A stretch of 64,000 nucleotides of DNA from Limnanthes douglasii subsp. nivea (GCA_036936605.1 JAUPFV010000005.1:155869195-155933194), one strand, 5' to 3'; counted from the first letter of the stretch, positions 11,258 to 23,337 are shown. The notes: generated by a model from the sequence alone, not told the origin. Numbers and translations are program-made.

Positions 11258-13750
11258 AAGGTATGATTAGTCTAGTATGAATAAGTCGTTTTATAAATTT
11301 TATCAAAACATGTCGATAGTTAGATAGACTAAGTCAAAAATATAGTTAACCACCTATCTTGGTAATTAGAGAGAGATACTCATTTATCCTTCTATATCCT
11401 CTAGATATCTCGGATATATTTATTTTGTAACTTGACATATGTAAAGGTTGATGTTGGAGAAATAAGTAGAAGACATGTATTTTTCTTCAATCTTTTCTCA
11501 TTCATTTGCTTCTCTATTCTTTTACATTAAAATTTTCACAATTAATCTTAAGCACAAATATATTTGCACTTAGATCAGTCTTGTCTTTTTCCAAGCCTAG
11601 CAAACAAACGTTATCGACATCAATTGGCTAATTATGTGAGAATCTAGATGTTTTTGTTCCATTAAGAGAAACACAATTTGAAAACAAAGATATCGAACAA
11701 TTTCAAAATAACTAATATATTATCGAGCGACGAAGAAGGAAGTGAACGCCTTTGAGATGAATTATTGGAAACTTATGCAATCAAATAATCAATGACCGGA
11801 GAAGATCCAAAAAATCCCCTACTAAGATTGAAGCATTGATCGAACTACTAAATGAAGAACCGGTTAAAAAATTATTATTAAGAAAATACTTGTTCATGTA
11901 TGTTTCGAAAGCCAAATGATATGCCGATACAAGGCATGATCCAGAAGAATACAACATCATCCATCGAGAAAATAATTGAGAGCTGGAGAAAAAATATAGA
12001 AAAGGAAATAAATATTTTAAAACCCCGAACCTCAGATACTAGAAAAAATCAAAGACTATCACCCATTAAGATCTTACAAGAATGGAAAAGTCATAATGAA
12101 AAATCTGAAAGGATCAGAAGATTGAGAAGAATACATGTGTGAAAAACTTCCTTCCGACTATCACGTAAACTGTCCTTAAGACCAAATAACATATTCTCGC
12201 AAGCATCATAATCATCTACTCTCTTTATAAAGTAGCACTTCTGACAATTGGATGATTATACATTAAAATACGAGCTTGGCGCCACCAAACTTCAAGCATT
12301 TGCGTCAACCCAAAAAGAAAGAACAACGCAACGTTCCAGCGATATTTCAGAAGACTACACTAAAAGTTATGAAACACTTTCAAAAAATTCAATATATGAT
12401 TTAGTAGACCCTAACGTGTTACACTGATACATGGATTATATAGCCGGCTGGAAGCAAAGACTAAAGAAAACCTTCGAGAATACACTAAAAGCTTTGTCAG
12501 GATGAAAGCCTAGCTACAAAATTTTTAACGATCAAGTGGTTGTAGCAGCTTTAAGAATGCGGGCAAAAAAATGAACTTTCTCGAGCATCAAATCCAAGTG
12601 GAAGATGAAGCTTTTAAATATGAAAATAATGTAGGACACAACCATGCCAAAATGATATAGTTAAAATATCAGATTACTTCGACAACAACAAAAACAAGAT
12701 TCAACGAATATCGAAAAGAAAAATTGAGACTCAGCTACTATGAAAATAAAAATATGACTGTTGATGGACAATCAAGTGGATTACCTCTCAAGTGGAATGA
12801 AATGATATTGGCGCACAAAGAAGATGACAACGACAAGGGTGAAAATCATAATTCTAATACAACCCCATATATCCATAACTATTCACTTTTGCAAAACAAA
12901 AACTAAGGGAGAAAATAAAAGATGGATAATTCTAGCAATGAGAAAAAAAAGAAAGCGTCGAGAAAAACCATACATTACAAATCTGGAATAGGTGAAGCCC
13001 GAACAACTCCACGAGCAAAGAAAAATTACAATCACCATGCGAGGATAAAAATAAAAATATAACCCAAACTCAAATTCACAAGGTCCAAGTGCCAAACTTG
13101 AAAGCAAAATAAATTCGGATTCCAAACAAACAAAAGATTCGCCCAAAAAATTGGCATTGGATGCGAGGAGGCACTTGCAAGGAGACAGTTTGCGCTAAGT
13201 CTATTTTTAAAAGATATAGAGTTGTTGTCTACCATAAGACCGAAAAATCTATAAGTTTTTCCTCAATCTTTCATTATTGGCTAAGAGGATACTGATATAC
13301 CTATAAAAAAAATGACGCAGCCATAACAAAAGGTTGAAGCAAAAAACTAGAAGGTCAAAGAAAAAATATTGAAGATCGAAAAAAAATAGAAGGTTGAAGC
13401 AAAAAAAAATATCGAACCAAAAATGCAAAAGGTCAAGTGTAGAATATCACATTCTCAAGGAAAAAATCAATTGTTAAGTCCATAAGCACATCTACTTTGA
13501 ACAAAGATTGATAAAGCTCCTTGAAAGACTTCAAAGAATATAGTATTAGTCTCCTTTGTTTCTCCGAACAAAACAAAAAAACTACAGATAAAGATGTAAT
13601 TAGTCTACTCTTAAACAATTGATCTATAAATATTATCTGCGTATGTAGATACTTAGATAGACTAAGTCAAAGATATAGTTAACCACATATGTTAGTAGTT
13701 TGAGACATATTTTTTTTTATCCTCTATATATTTGAGAGATGTTATTTTTT
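11258..13750 (+). mobile_element. Probable degraded LTR element with gag only
   Basis: Two direct repeats bracket this block: 11258-11420 and 13584-13750 share GATTAGTCTA, TTAGATAGACTAAGTCAAA and ATATAGTTAACCAC. After the left repeat, about 11628, ATTGGC...TGTGAGAA lies where a primer-binding site would be; it loosely resembles the ATTGGC sites of Tat elements. Gag-like remains follow, but no protease or polymerase. It is either a truncated Tat element or a large non-coding (LARD-like) derivative. The terminal nucleotides and target duplication could not be fixed. Confidence 0.45.
11640..13250 (+). pseudogene. gag-like remnant
   Basis: Short open pieces lie in shifting frames: 11900-12142 (charged, with IIESWRKNIEKEI) and 12724-12906. 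Around 12440-12700 a reading such as LEAKTKENLREYT, then a downstream VVVAALR piece, resembles the region of retrotransposon gag with NLRE(Y/F) followed by an A-(L/F)-(R/K/T)-x-G helix. Lysine-rich low-complexity sequence follows to about 13440 (repeated AAGGTTGAAGCAAAAAA). Coding capacity is lost. The assignment to gag is an inference from pattern and position. Confidence 0.35.
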
Positions 13751-14559
13751 ATCCTCTATATATTTGAGACATATTATATATATACTAAAGTGAAAAAGGG
13801 GTTCACTGTACTTATGAACAATAAGCCCTCTTTTAATCACCTACTCTTAATTATTTTTTATACAATTTGTCTTTAATATAATAATTCCAACACAGTCTAC
13901 GATTTGGATAGCTATGTAGTTTTGGATTAACTTTTCGCTGGATTTAATATTTTTATTTATTTAATAAATTTAATTAAATGAATAAACTACGTGTAGCTAT
14001 TAAATCATATGTTTAACAGGTTTATCACATTTTGAACGAATAAGTGTATGATATGTTTAACAAGTGACATGTGGAAAATATAGACGGTGATACTGATATC
14101 ACTATAAATACAATGTGTGTCATTTTTTTTCTCTTACTATATCCTCTCATCTTCTCTATCAATTCTATTTTAGGTTAAATCTAAAATCTTATCTCTATCA
14201 CTACCAAACCTAAGTGTTTCTTTGTTTGTTTATTAATTTTTGAACTTTAATTGTTTGCTCTATCTTTCATTCTCTCAATTAGATTTTAATGCTTCAGTTC
14301 TTTTGTCATTCAGAATTTGAAAGATATACTTCAAAGTTTAAAGAACTTGAGTAGTCAATTTTGTATTGTTCAACGAGAATTGTTGGTGGCAATTAGTGAC
14401 AAGACAAAGTCCATTGGAGGAAGTATAAGTATACGATTTCATTCGTATGATATCTTTAAACATATTATTAGGTTGCAGAGTGGTTTTTCTCTTCATATGC
14501 AACTATGGATAAGGAATCTAAAATCCCAATATATATATTAATTTTTGTTTGACATAAGA
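13751..14559. other. Unassigned AT-rich stretch with a promoter-like TATA box
   Basis: No product is recognised. A TATA-like CACTATAAATACA occurs at about 14098-14110, followed by pyrimidine-rich sequence. The open frame at 14317-14541 has no recognised domain. The LINE coding similarity begins only around 14575, so this is flanking sequence, not LINE 5' region. Confidence 0.4.
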
Positions 14560-17500
14560 GAAACAAAATTATGCGAAAGGTTTGGTAATGTTTTAGACAG
14601 TGTTAAGGAAGCAGATTGTAAGGTTAAGGAAATGGAGATCATTCATTATACTAATAATGATTCTCTGTCTGTTGATAACTTGTCTAAGGTCAATGGTATG
14701 TATTTGAAAGCTTTAAGGAATGAGGAGTCGTTTCTAAGGCAGAAGTGTTTTAACAGTTGGCTTCATGAGGGAGATGGTAACTCTAAAATGTCCAATGCCT
14801 ATATTGCTAAGATGAAAAGGAATAATGCGATTAAATGTATAAAAGATGGTGTTACCTGGATTTATGATAGGAAAGATATTGGTGAATCTGCTGCAACTTA
14901 TTTTAAAAGTATCCTGGCTTCTGATCCCTACAAAGACAAAGAGAAAGAGGTTAAGTTGTTGTCTGATAATAGCTTTGACTGTATCCCTAATTTGGTGACT
15001 AATGAAGATAACAGTAAGTTACTGAGTAATATTACTGAAGAGGAGATTTGGTCTGTTATTGGAAGGATGAAGAGGGATAGCTCTCCTGGGGTGGATGGCT
15101 ATAACCCGGTTTTCTTTAAGCATTGCTGGCACACAATAAAAGGGGATCTTTGTTCTGCTTTTAATTCCTATATCAATGGTGGTGCTATTCCTACTGGGCT
15201 GTTTGCTACGGGCATCTGCTTGGTTCCTAAGCACTCTAATCCTACTTGGTGGAGCAGCTATAGGCCTATTGGCTTATGTACTTTTGTAAACAGGATATTC
15301 TCTGCCCTTATAAACTCTAGATTAGCTAATATTCTCCCTGACATAGTGTCTAATTCTCAATCTGCATTTGTTAAAAATAGGCTTATTCAAGATAATATTC
15401 TTCTGGCTAGGGAATTGATGTTTGATATTAATAAAAAGCCAAAGATTGGTAATACTGTGGTGCAATTAGATATGTCGAAAGCCTTCGACAGAATGTCTCA
15501 CTCTTTTATTCTTAAAGTGCTTCAGTGTTTTGGTTTTAATAATAAGTTTATTGCTCTTATTAAGGGTCTTATTTCTGATGTGCATGTCTCTATGTTGATT
15601 AATGGGGATACCTATGACTACTTTAAGATGAAAAGGGGTCTTAGACAACGAGATCCCCTATCTCCTTGCCTGTTTATTCTAGGTGAAGAGTTCTTTAGTA
15701 GAGGTCTTAGGCTATTATATATGGCTAACCCTTCTATTAACTATGTTTCTAGATGTTCTATGGTGGTTCCTTGCATTATGTTTGCTGATGATATCCTGAT
15801 ATTTACTAATAGCAATGCTAACTCTATGGATATTCTCAGTGGCTTTCTTGACTTATATCAGGTATCTTCTGGTCAGGCAATCAATAAGAGCAAAACCAAA
15901 CTAATAGTGTCTCATAAGCTAAGTGCTTCTAGGCAGCAGAATCTAAGGTTGCAGTCAGGTTTTGAGGTGGATTTTTACCTATTTCTCATCTTGGTATTAT
16001 TATATCTAATAACAATAAAGGGGCTGTTTTTACTTCTATTCTTAATAAAATTAATGACAGAATATCTAATTGGGATACTAAAATCCTATCCTATGGTGGT
16101 AGGTTGTCCTTAATTTCTAGTGTGCTGTTGCCTATTGCCTTCTATTGGGTTCAATGTTGTGATATACCTAAGTCTATTATCTTCAAAATAGAACAGACTC
16201 TTAACAGGTTTATATGGAGAACTAAGCAAAGCCAAAGGTCTATTCACTGGTCGTCCTGGTATTATGTATGTAAGCCTTTCAGTGAGGGTGGGTTGGGTGT
16301 CAGAAAATTAATTGATGTTCAAGATTCTTTTTCCTATAAACTATGGTTCAAGTTTAGAAGTAATAAATGTCTTTGGTCTAATGTTATGAACAATATATAT
16401 TGTACCACTACTCATCCATTGTATACTAATAAAAATGGCTCGCTTGTTTGGAAAAGATTATGCTTTATTAGGCAGCAGGCTGAGAAGCATGTTACCTAGA
16501 ATTTAGGAAGAGGCAATCTGGATTTTTGGAAGGACTCCTGGCATGGCTTGCCTGCAATAGCTTCTGAGCAGGGCCTGACCTGGTACATTGATGTTAAAGT
16601 GAATAAGTTTTGGCAGAATAACATGTGGTGTTTGAGTAATGTGCAGGACAAGATTGATAATCAAAGATTGTTAAAAATAATGAGCACTTACATTTCTGAT
16701 AAGGAGGACACTATATCCTGGTCTCTGTCTAACAAGGGGCAGTTTAATTTTAAAGACACCTGGGAGCACATAAGAGATAAGTCTGTTAATTCTAGTATTT
16801 ACACTAAAATTTGGAGTTCTAAAGTACCTAGAAAGTTTTCATTTTTAACTTGGAAACTTTTGCATAATTTTATTCCTGTTGATTCTATAATGATTAAAAG
16901 ACATTTTAGTATGGCTTCTAAATGTTTTTTCTGTGATAACAGTGAGGATGTTAAGCATTTGTTTGTTGAATGCTCCTTTTCTTGGCAGATTTGGAATTGG
17001 TTCGCTAATCTTTTTAAAATCAAAATTAAAAGAACTATGATTCTAAATCATATTCTTAGATGCTGGTTCAGTTATTCTAATTCTAAATTTCATGTTTCCT
17101 ATCTCATCCCTCAACTGGTTTGTTGGATGATTTGGAAGGCTAGGAATTCCTATAGACATAAAGGGATTCTTTACAGTGTTACTAATGCAATTGATTCTAT
17201 TGTTAGTATTGTTAAAGGATTAGATACTAATGGAAATCTTAGTTTTAAGCACTGGTCTAGTGTTTGTAATGCAGGAAATATCTTAGGTTGCTATTCGTCA
17301 ATTAAGAAGGACAGACCGGTTTACCTCAGATGGTGTCAACCTGATTGTGGTAGACTGAAGCTGAATGTAGATGCCTCCCGTATCGTCAATGGAGAGGCTT
17401 CTGCTGGTATAATTATCAGGAACTCGGATGGAGATATCTGTGCTGCTCAAGGGTTCCTTCTTGGAAAAGCTTCTCCGTTACAGGCAGAAACTTTAGCTTT

Positions 17501-17816
17501 GCTCCATGGTCTTGCGATTTGTCACCAGAATGGTTGGTCTTCTGTGGATGTCGAGACGGATTCGTTGCTTCTTGTCAACCAGATCTCTGAAAGGGCTGAG
17601 ATGGAGGACTGTAATCTGAGCTGTTGCAGAGATTATCTAACCAATGGAATGTCTCTGAAGCACATTTCGAGGGTCCAGAATCAGGCTGCCGACTGGCTAG
17701 CCAAATGGACCCTCAAGTGCAAGCAGAAGCTTTGCTTTCAGCAGGACAATGCTCCTTCTGAGTTGCTTGCCATTTATTTTCTTGAGAGCCTTGATTTGGG
17801 CTACCTTAGCTTCTAG
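14560..17816 (+). pseudogene. LINE ORF2 remainder: reverse transcriptase, zf-RVT, RNase H
   Basis: The product would copy LINE RNA at a nicked target. Reverse transcriptase runs from about 15030 to 15960: SSPGVDGYNPVFF, YRPIGLC, LDMSKAFDRM and the catalytic FADDILIF at about 15779-15802. GLRQRDPLSP has R where G is usual. A zf-RVT domain (KCFFC, then H and C in HLFVEC) lies at about 16840-17000. RNase H is at 17340-17720, with DAS, AETLALL, ETDS and AADWLA giving the D-E-D-D residues. There are two lesions. A one-base deletion in a T run near 15974 shifts the frame, so the open frame to 16113 ends in spurious sequence. An in-frame TAG at 16497-16499 sits where Trp is expected. Otherwise it is well preserved, so the insertion is fairly young. 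Confidence 0.92.
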
Positions 17817-18220
17817 TACTACTTTAGTTGTTTTCTTTTACAGATCTGAAGAAAGACGCTCATTTATGAGGATTTCGTGAAGGTGTGAAGGTTTTGAGGG
17901 TCTCGATTTGTGATGGATTTTGGATCTGGTGCTGATCATTGGCTGATTCGAGGATGAAATTTGGTAGAATCGAGCTTGGTTGAGGATGGCTGTGGAAGTT
18001 TGTGGATTTCATGATTTTAGGGTTATGATTTTGTTCTCTGAAGAAGAAAGGGAAAGTAAAGACGATGAAGATGATGTTTTTTTAATTTCTTTAGGGTTAG
18101 GGTTCAATTTGACGTCGATGTCAATTTGGACCCCCTTTTGGGCTCATTTTATTAATGGGTCTGTCTCTTGTAATTTTTGCCTATTTGGGCTTATTTTAAT
18201 GAAAAGGTTCTATTGATTAA
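14560..18220 (+). mobile_element. 5'-truncated L1-type LINE (LINE-1)
   Basis: Compared with the full-length LINE at 45630-57254, this copy lacks ORF1, the endonuclease and the first part of the linker. Similarity starts at about 14575 (FGNVLDSVKEA against FGNVFNNLKDA). The 3' untranslated region runs from 17817 to about 18220 and ends in a short A-run after TCTATTGATT, like the end of the other LINE (GATT before its A tail). Truncation at the 5' end is the usual outcome of target-primed reverse transcription. No convincing target duplication was found. Confidence 0.85.
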
Positions 18221-18471
18221 AATTTTTTTTATACAAGTCTTCCGCTATTTAAAATCACTGATCAAAGTAAATCAAATATTTTTATCTCTTTTTATTTATT
18301 ATTATAATTGTTATTAGGTCTAATTAGATTTTCAAAAAAGTTTAAATATGAAAATTTTAAGTTTATTTTAATAATAGAATTTATTTTAATAAAAATTTCT
18401 ATTAGTTGCATATTTAATTCTTACCCTATAACAAAATATTTTTAACATTAAAACAAATCATAAAAAACGAT

Positions 18472-18532
<61 letters not shown>

Positions 18533-18635
18533 TCTTTCTTGGCAACTAAATTTATAAAATAAAATAAATTTATCAATTGTTATTAAAGAAAGATATAGAT
18601 ATTTGATTTATGTCGAATATTTAAAACAATCACTA

Positions 18636-18674
<39 letters not shown>

Positions 18675-18794
18675 TTTTTAATTAAAATATATTATGCTAA
18701 TTATTTATAGAAATTACTAATGAATATGAAATTATATTTTTAATTTTGATACATAAAATAGATATAAATATTTATTTATTTAATTAATATTATA
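18221..18794. repeat. AT-rich spacer with two (TA)n microsatellites
   Basis: (AT)n tracts lie at 18474-18529 and 18640-18667. The rest is AT-rich with no coding signal. It separates LINE-1 from the target duplication of MULE-1. Confidence 0.9.
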
Positions 18795-18803
18795 TAATAA
18801 TTT
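18795..18803. repeat. 9-bp target-site duplication of MULE-1, left copy
   Basis: TAATAATTT, identical to 26260-26268. Nine bases is the characteristic duplication length of Mutator-like elements. Confidence 0.9.
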
Positions 18804-18910
18804 GGGCTAGACTAATTCAAGACCCGTTTTTTCTATAACGAGACTCGATTATGAGACACCGCTTAACTACAACGAGACCCCATTCATTACGAAATTACCA
18901 CTAATATAAA
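18804..18910 (+). repeat. MULE-1 left terminal inverted repeat region
   Basis: Contains three spaced copies of a (C/T)(T/A)A.AACGAGAC-like motif: CTATAACGAGAC, ATTATGAGACAC and CTACAACGAGACC. It pairs with the complement of 26150-26259. The approximate inner edge is set where similarity fades. Downstream pyrimidine-rich sequence (TTTCTTCTCTTCTTTC) looks like a 5' leader. Confidence 0.75.
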
Positions 18911-19262
18911 TTGAAAAAATCCCAATATTCACTTTCTTCTCTTCTTTCAAACCCTAAACCTCTCTAAACCCTCGATTTTTTAAGCGAAATTTTTTCAAAT
19001 CCAACAGCCAAGACTTGTTAAGGTAAGCATTCTCTATATGTTGGTGTACATTTTTTTAAATTTCCATGGTTTGTTTTAGAGATATTTAGAGTATAGGTTT
19101 CAGGGAAAAAAAACTGATTTTCATGTAGTTGAAGCTGTTTTCTTGAAGTTTCAATGCATGTATGTGTTTCGTTAGGAAAGTAGATTTGATTTCGGGTGAT
19201 TTTTTTACAGATTTGGGGTAGTTTAGGGTAGGTTTAGGAAATTGGGGCCGAAATTCTGGGTT

Positions 19263-19440
19263 TGGTATTTCCTCGCACGAAATCGTGCGAGGATTACCAA
19301 ATCCGCGCATTTTGGATTCAGCACATCCACGTACAAAATCGTGCGAAGATTTGGACGGAACCACGCTGCATGGATTGGGGAAATCCACAATGTGTGGATT
19401 TCCCAAAAACATGCAATCGAGTGCGTGGATCTGTAATTCT
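19263..19440. repeat. Palindrome cluster in the 5' intron of the MULE-1 PMD gene
   Basis: A 22-bp palindrome with two unpaired A occupies 19271-19292 (arms CCTCGCACGA / TCGTGCGAGG). Related half-sites follow (CGTACAAAATCGTGCGAAG, CCACAATGTGTGG). The cluster lies inside the intron 19023-19587, bounded by AAG|GTAAGC and TGTGTAG|GATG. A similar cluster occupies the first intron of the transposase gene at the other end (25640-25862). Confidence 0.75.
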
Positions 19441-19587
19441 ACCTTTTCCCCGATTTTGATTGCGTTGAACTTTGTCGCGTGTTATGATACAATTGTTATC
19501 CTACACACAATTATTTTTATTCTGTTTAATTAATTATACATGTTTGACAAAAGATATTGATTATATTTTTGGCTTGCGCATGTGTAG

Positions 19588-21507
19588 GATGCCTCCACCA
19601 CCCCGTTCTCCCACTACGAGAGCGAGATACGACTGATGATACCGAGGAGATGGTAGTAGGCGAGACGTCTCAAAGAGTCCATCACCGTGCTAGAGGGGAC
19701 TTACAAGTTGCCCATATTCGTCATCGTCGTACGAGGGACCAGCGCTTCCATAGATATAACCGACATGTCATCGACCTATATTCGACCTTCCACTCCTACA
19801 AAGAGCATGAGGCTTATAGTGTCTTCAGAAACGACGTAAGTTTTATAGTTTTAATTTATTTTTTTAGGTTATTTCATATATTGAACATATTAGTTATTGG
19901 TTTATCTTATCTGTTATATTGCATATATGTTTATATCGTATTTTTTATGCAGCCGAGGGTACATATGCGGTGTTATGCTATGTATCAGACACACTGTGGT
20001 TGGGACTTAAAAGTGTGCCAGACACAAGTACATGATGAGGTTATCGACACATGTTTCGGACCCATTGTTCACACTCTCGATCGATGGGCTACAAACGTTC
20101 ATTTGATAGAGACGTTTTTTGAGAGATGACATCCAGAGACGAACACATTTCATTTCTCTTTCGGGGAGACGACTGTCACATTGGATGATGTCTACATCAT
20201 CACGGGGCTACCAGTGGTGGGTGTGAACTGTGAGACATATGAGTACCCTACTGCTGATGAGCGTAATGCGGCATACGATTGCTTACTTGGGTGCAGTGTT
20301 CAGGAGCTAATGACGAAGATTGGGGAGAACAAAGGGGGCGGAAAGAGGCATGTTCGCCTTGCATGGTTGAAGAGGAGATTCTGCCCTCATAAGTATTATG
20401 ACAATGTGATTACTGATGCTAATGTTCGCCGAGCTACTAGGGCGTACTTGATGCACTTCTTTGGCTGTACCATATTGGCCAACAAGTCGGGCAACAACAA
20501 TAGCCTCGACTACTTACAGTTCATAGATGATTACAGTAGCTCGGGCAGGTATAATTGGGGACAGATGCTACTCGCTCAGCTCTACTTCCAGCTACGTAGA
20601 GGATGCCTACACTCTACTTCCGATATGGGTGGATTCTTGGGCTTGTTAGAGGCATGGATTTACGATCATTTCCCCATATTTTCAGCTCAGCAATACCCTA
20701 AGTTTAGTATCGCACATCCTACTTTGTGCAAGTATGCGCCTCCACCGTTTCGACAAAGCCAACATGCTCGCAATATTGTTCGAGATTACCTAGCTACCTT
20801 AACCGAGCACGATGTAAGTTATAATTATATTCATATTTAATTATCGTAATATTTAAATTTAATATAATTTGCTAATGTTAAAGGATTTGTTCATATTTTG
20901 TAAGTATCATCCATGCCTTATACAAACATATGGGAAGCTCGAGGTCATTCTGATATAGTTTGGATAGATGCGACACTGAAGGCCTCAGACATTGTCGAAT
21001 CATACTATCCACTACGGGTGGCTAGAGAGTTGGGTCGCATATAGCAGCTAATATTTTCCGATACTCGATAAAATATATTTTTTGTTTTGCGCATGTGTGT
21101 TATGGACTAATTGTTTAAATACAGGTACCTGGTGCACTGCGTCCCATTCTTACAGTTTCTAGTAGGGTTTGTCGTGTGAATACCCTTTACAACTATGACG
21201 CATTCACTTGGGACAACTGGGAGTCCCACTGTATTCACCATAGTCTGCAAGGTGGGCAGTATATTCCGGGTCAGGAGGGTGGTACTAAATTGATCTAATC
21301 CGCATGGGTTACAAAGAACCTGTGGTACGTCAATTACGATCCAGAGACTCACCGATATTATGCAGAGGTAGGGGTGATCCCCTCCGCACCCACACGTGCC
21401 ACCAGACTGTACGAGATGACTATGCACCTACTCGATTTACAAGCGTACGAGCAGAGCCACGCCGACATTAGTTTGGAGGACCTTCGTGAGCCTTTGGACG
21501 AGTGTTA
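19588..21507 (+). pseudogene. Plant mobile domain (PMD) gene carried by MULE-1
   Basis: Exon 2 (19588-19835) starts with ATG at 19589 after a 5' leader intron. Exon 3 (19953-20813) holds the diagnostic block: TLDDVYIITGLPVVG at about 20175, FFGCTILANKSG and LLEAWIYDHFP at about 20650. Exon 4 begins near 20905 and exon 5 at 21125 (after AATACAG), ending in TAA at 21505-21507. Introns have clear GTAAG donors. These motifs define the plant mobile domain (aminotransferase-like, as in MAIN and MAIL1 proteins), a family known both as host genes and as passengers of MULEs and LTR elements; its biochemical activity is not settled. Lesions are TGA at 20127-20129 where Trp is expected, an in-frame TAA near 21296, and a frame conflict between the ATG at 19589 and the rest of exon 2. 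The gene is therefore a recent pseudogene or misread at its start. Confidence 0.85.
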
Positions 21508-21589
21508 ACATCTTGCTCGCGAGTATAGGGATTGATTCTTAGGTTTTATGATTTTATGTTTTCATGGTTGACAATTTAAGGCTTTTTAT

Positions 21590-21720
21590 GTGTTATGTAC
21601 ATAACGACTAGTTTAAATTATGTGTTATGGTATTTTGTTACAGTTTAATTATGTGTTATGGTATTTTGTTACATTTTAATGATATAATTTGGTATTTTGT
21701 TACATTTTAATGATATAATC
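21590..21720. repeat. ~37-bp tandem repeat downstream of the PMD gene
   Basis: About three copies of a TATGGTATTTTGTTACATTTTAAT-like unit lie in the 3' flank of the PMD gene. Confidence 0.7.
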
Positions 21721-21779
21721 GCTTTATAACATGCAAAAAACAATTGTTCGAAATTTAAGTCTAAAAACAGCATCAAAGT

Positions 21780-21925
21780 AGCACAAACTCAAACATAAAC
21801 TAAAACACAAACTCAAACATAAACAGAATCATGAACTCAAACATAAACCGAAACACAAACCAAAACAGAAACTGAAACACAAACTCAAGCATAAACTGAA
21901 ACACAAACTCAAACATAAGCCATCT
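21780..21925. repeat. AAACACAAACTC minisatellite
   Basis: Roughly twelve imperfect copies of a ~12-bp unit (AAACACAAACTC / AAACATAAACTG) separate the convergent plus- and minus-strand genes of MULE-1. Confidence 0.85.
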
Positions 21926-21964
21926 ATTTGTACGAATCATGATTAACCTATTAGGCCAGTTCCA

Positions 21965-22342
21965 TTACACCAACCTCCTTTCTTCTTTCGTAATCTGGTA
22001 TTCACGCATTTCCTCTACCTTGATGTCAATAATGTCAGATCGAACTTGATCCAGCTGCTTCTCTGTTCGAGAATTTGTGACCTGGCCGTTGAACCGGTTA
22101 CACAGAACACGACGTTCTAAGTCGTTGAGGTCAGAAACTAGATGTACACAAAATTGGACTATGACTGACCACCCAGCTTTTACCTCATCCAAACGCCTTA
22201 AAATTCTAGGCGGATGGACACCATCCCTGATGTATAGAAAATACATCTGGCATAGCATTGCCTCCTAGTATTGTTTACCATACTCTTCCAGGTTTGTTTC
22301 ACCAACTTGGATTGATGATTTCATCAGGTATTCATCTTCCAA
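21965..22342 (-). pseudogene. Small unrecognised minus-strand gene in MULE-1
   Basis: An open frame of 97 codons (22258-21965) continues upstream in the same frame to about 22342 past one TAG near 22267. The product is charged (LRRLDEVKAGW; VRSDIIDIKVEEMREYQITKEERR), with a predicted helical, coiled-coil-like C-terminus. I do not recognise the family. It lies between the PMD gene and the minisatellite on one side and an internal TIR-like cluster on the other. It could be a minor gene of the element or the last exon of a longer one. Confidence 0.4.
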
Positions 22343-22559
22343 CTAAGACCATAGACACAATTTTGTAATTGTATATTTGCTATACTTTTTACTGCCTCAA
22401 ACAACCTCTACTTAAAGGCCTTTTATGATTCAAATAACATAATCCAAGTAGATTAATTAATAAACAACACTTGTAAGATAATGATAACACAATCCAAGTT
22501 GACGAATGATTTTGTGACATATAATACTTACAAAAGTACGCACATAAAGTAGTGCATTA

Positions 22560-22625
22560 ATAGAGGTCTCATTATAGCGTAAGTTCCATTATTATGGGTC
22601 TCGCTATAACGAGATCCAACATCAA
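22560..22625. repeat. Internal TIR-like motif cluster in MULE-1
   Basis: GGTCTCATTATAGCG and GGGTCTCGCTATAACGAGATCC repeat the motifs of the terminal repeats (CTATAACGAGAC and its complement). They are 3.7 kb from either end, and motifs in both orientations are present. This may be an internal terminus of an older, composite MULE. Confidence 0.55.
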
Positions 22626-22690
22626 TTCCCGCCAATTTGGACTCCACTTTATTAAAAACTCATGCCCTGAAAAAAACTCCCACCTAAACT

Positions 22691-23107
22691 TCCAAGCCCC
22701 TATAAAAAGATGCTAAAAACAACATCAACATGACAACCATCAAACATTCCTAAACACTCATCAAACATAAACAGTTTAATAAAAGAATTTTACGCCTCAT
22801 GAAGACTACAATTTGCTTGAGGTGGTGAAGCTTGCCCGCCGAGAGATGGGATTTATGGCCGTTTAGGAACGAGAGGTCTACTTGTGCGCAACTGTGAAAA
22901 AATCAAGTAGAGGTACTTTTTTTACAAACCGATGGATCATTTGTTGTTTTTGCCATTTAAACTTAAGCAATAAGAGTCCGTCGTCCGGAACATGACGGTG
23001 GTAGAATACATCACTAAGGATATGGTAGCGTATCTTGAGGATAGGATTGCGGAAAGGGAAGAGGGGGTTGATTCTGACGACAACTTGGGATATGACTTCG
23101 GTGATTG
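22691..23107 (+). pseudogene. Small plus-strand gene in MULE-1 with an acidic C-terminus
   Basis: A TATA box (CCTATAAAAAG at about 22690-22700) precedes a leader. A reading frame NLLEVVKLARREMGFMAV follows at about 22808-22862, then a stop, more coding-like sequence and an apparent GTACTT donor at about 22912. After an acceptor near 22965 a second exon reads VVEYITKDMVAYLEDRI and ends GYDFGD with TGA at about 23107. No family is recognised. Two in-frame stops suggest decay. The acidic SDD/GYDFGD end resembles the acidic N-terminal exon of the transposase gene in composition only. Confidence 0.35.
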
Positions 23108-23337
23108 AGCATTCTGATTTCTTTGGTTATTTGCATGTTGTAGTTTATTTATTTTGTGTTGTTTGTTTAAGTTAATGTCTTATCTTATTGTTTTAGTTTT
23201 TATGTATTTCTTTCAAGTGTCTTATTTGGTAACCATTTACCATGATGTAGTGTTGAACTAAAAAAATAATAATTTCCATTTTTAATGTTATTTTACTCCA
23301 AAAGTTGTTTAAGTTACGTTATATAACCATTACCTAT

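Noticed and set aside
13780..14560. Helitron 5' end (TATATATACTAAA-type start and downstream TATA promoter)
   Set aside because: No TC start at an A/T junction, no 3' hairpin with CTRR, and no Rep or helicase sequence could be found.
14320..18240. Target-site duplication for LINE-1
   Set aside because: T-rich stretches on both sides (TTTTTGTTTGACATAAG and TTTTTTTTATACAAG) look alike but do not align without several mismatches and gaps.
19242..19533. Several overlapping open frames of 60-110 codons on both strands
   Set aside because: They lie in the 5' intron of the PMD gene and owe their openness to the GC-richer palindrome cluster.
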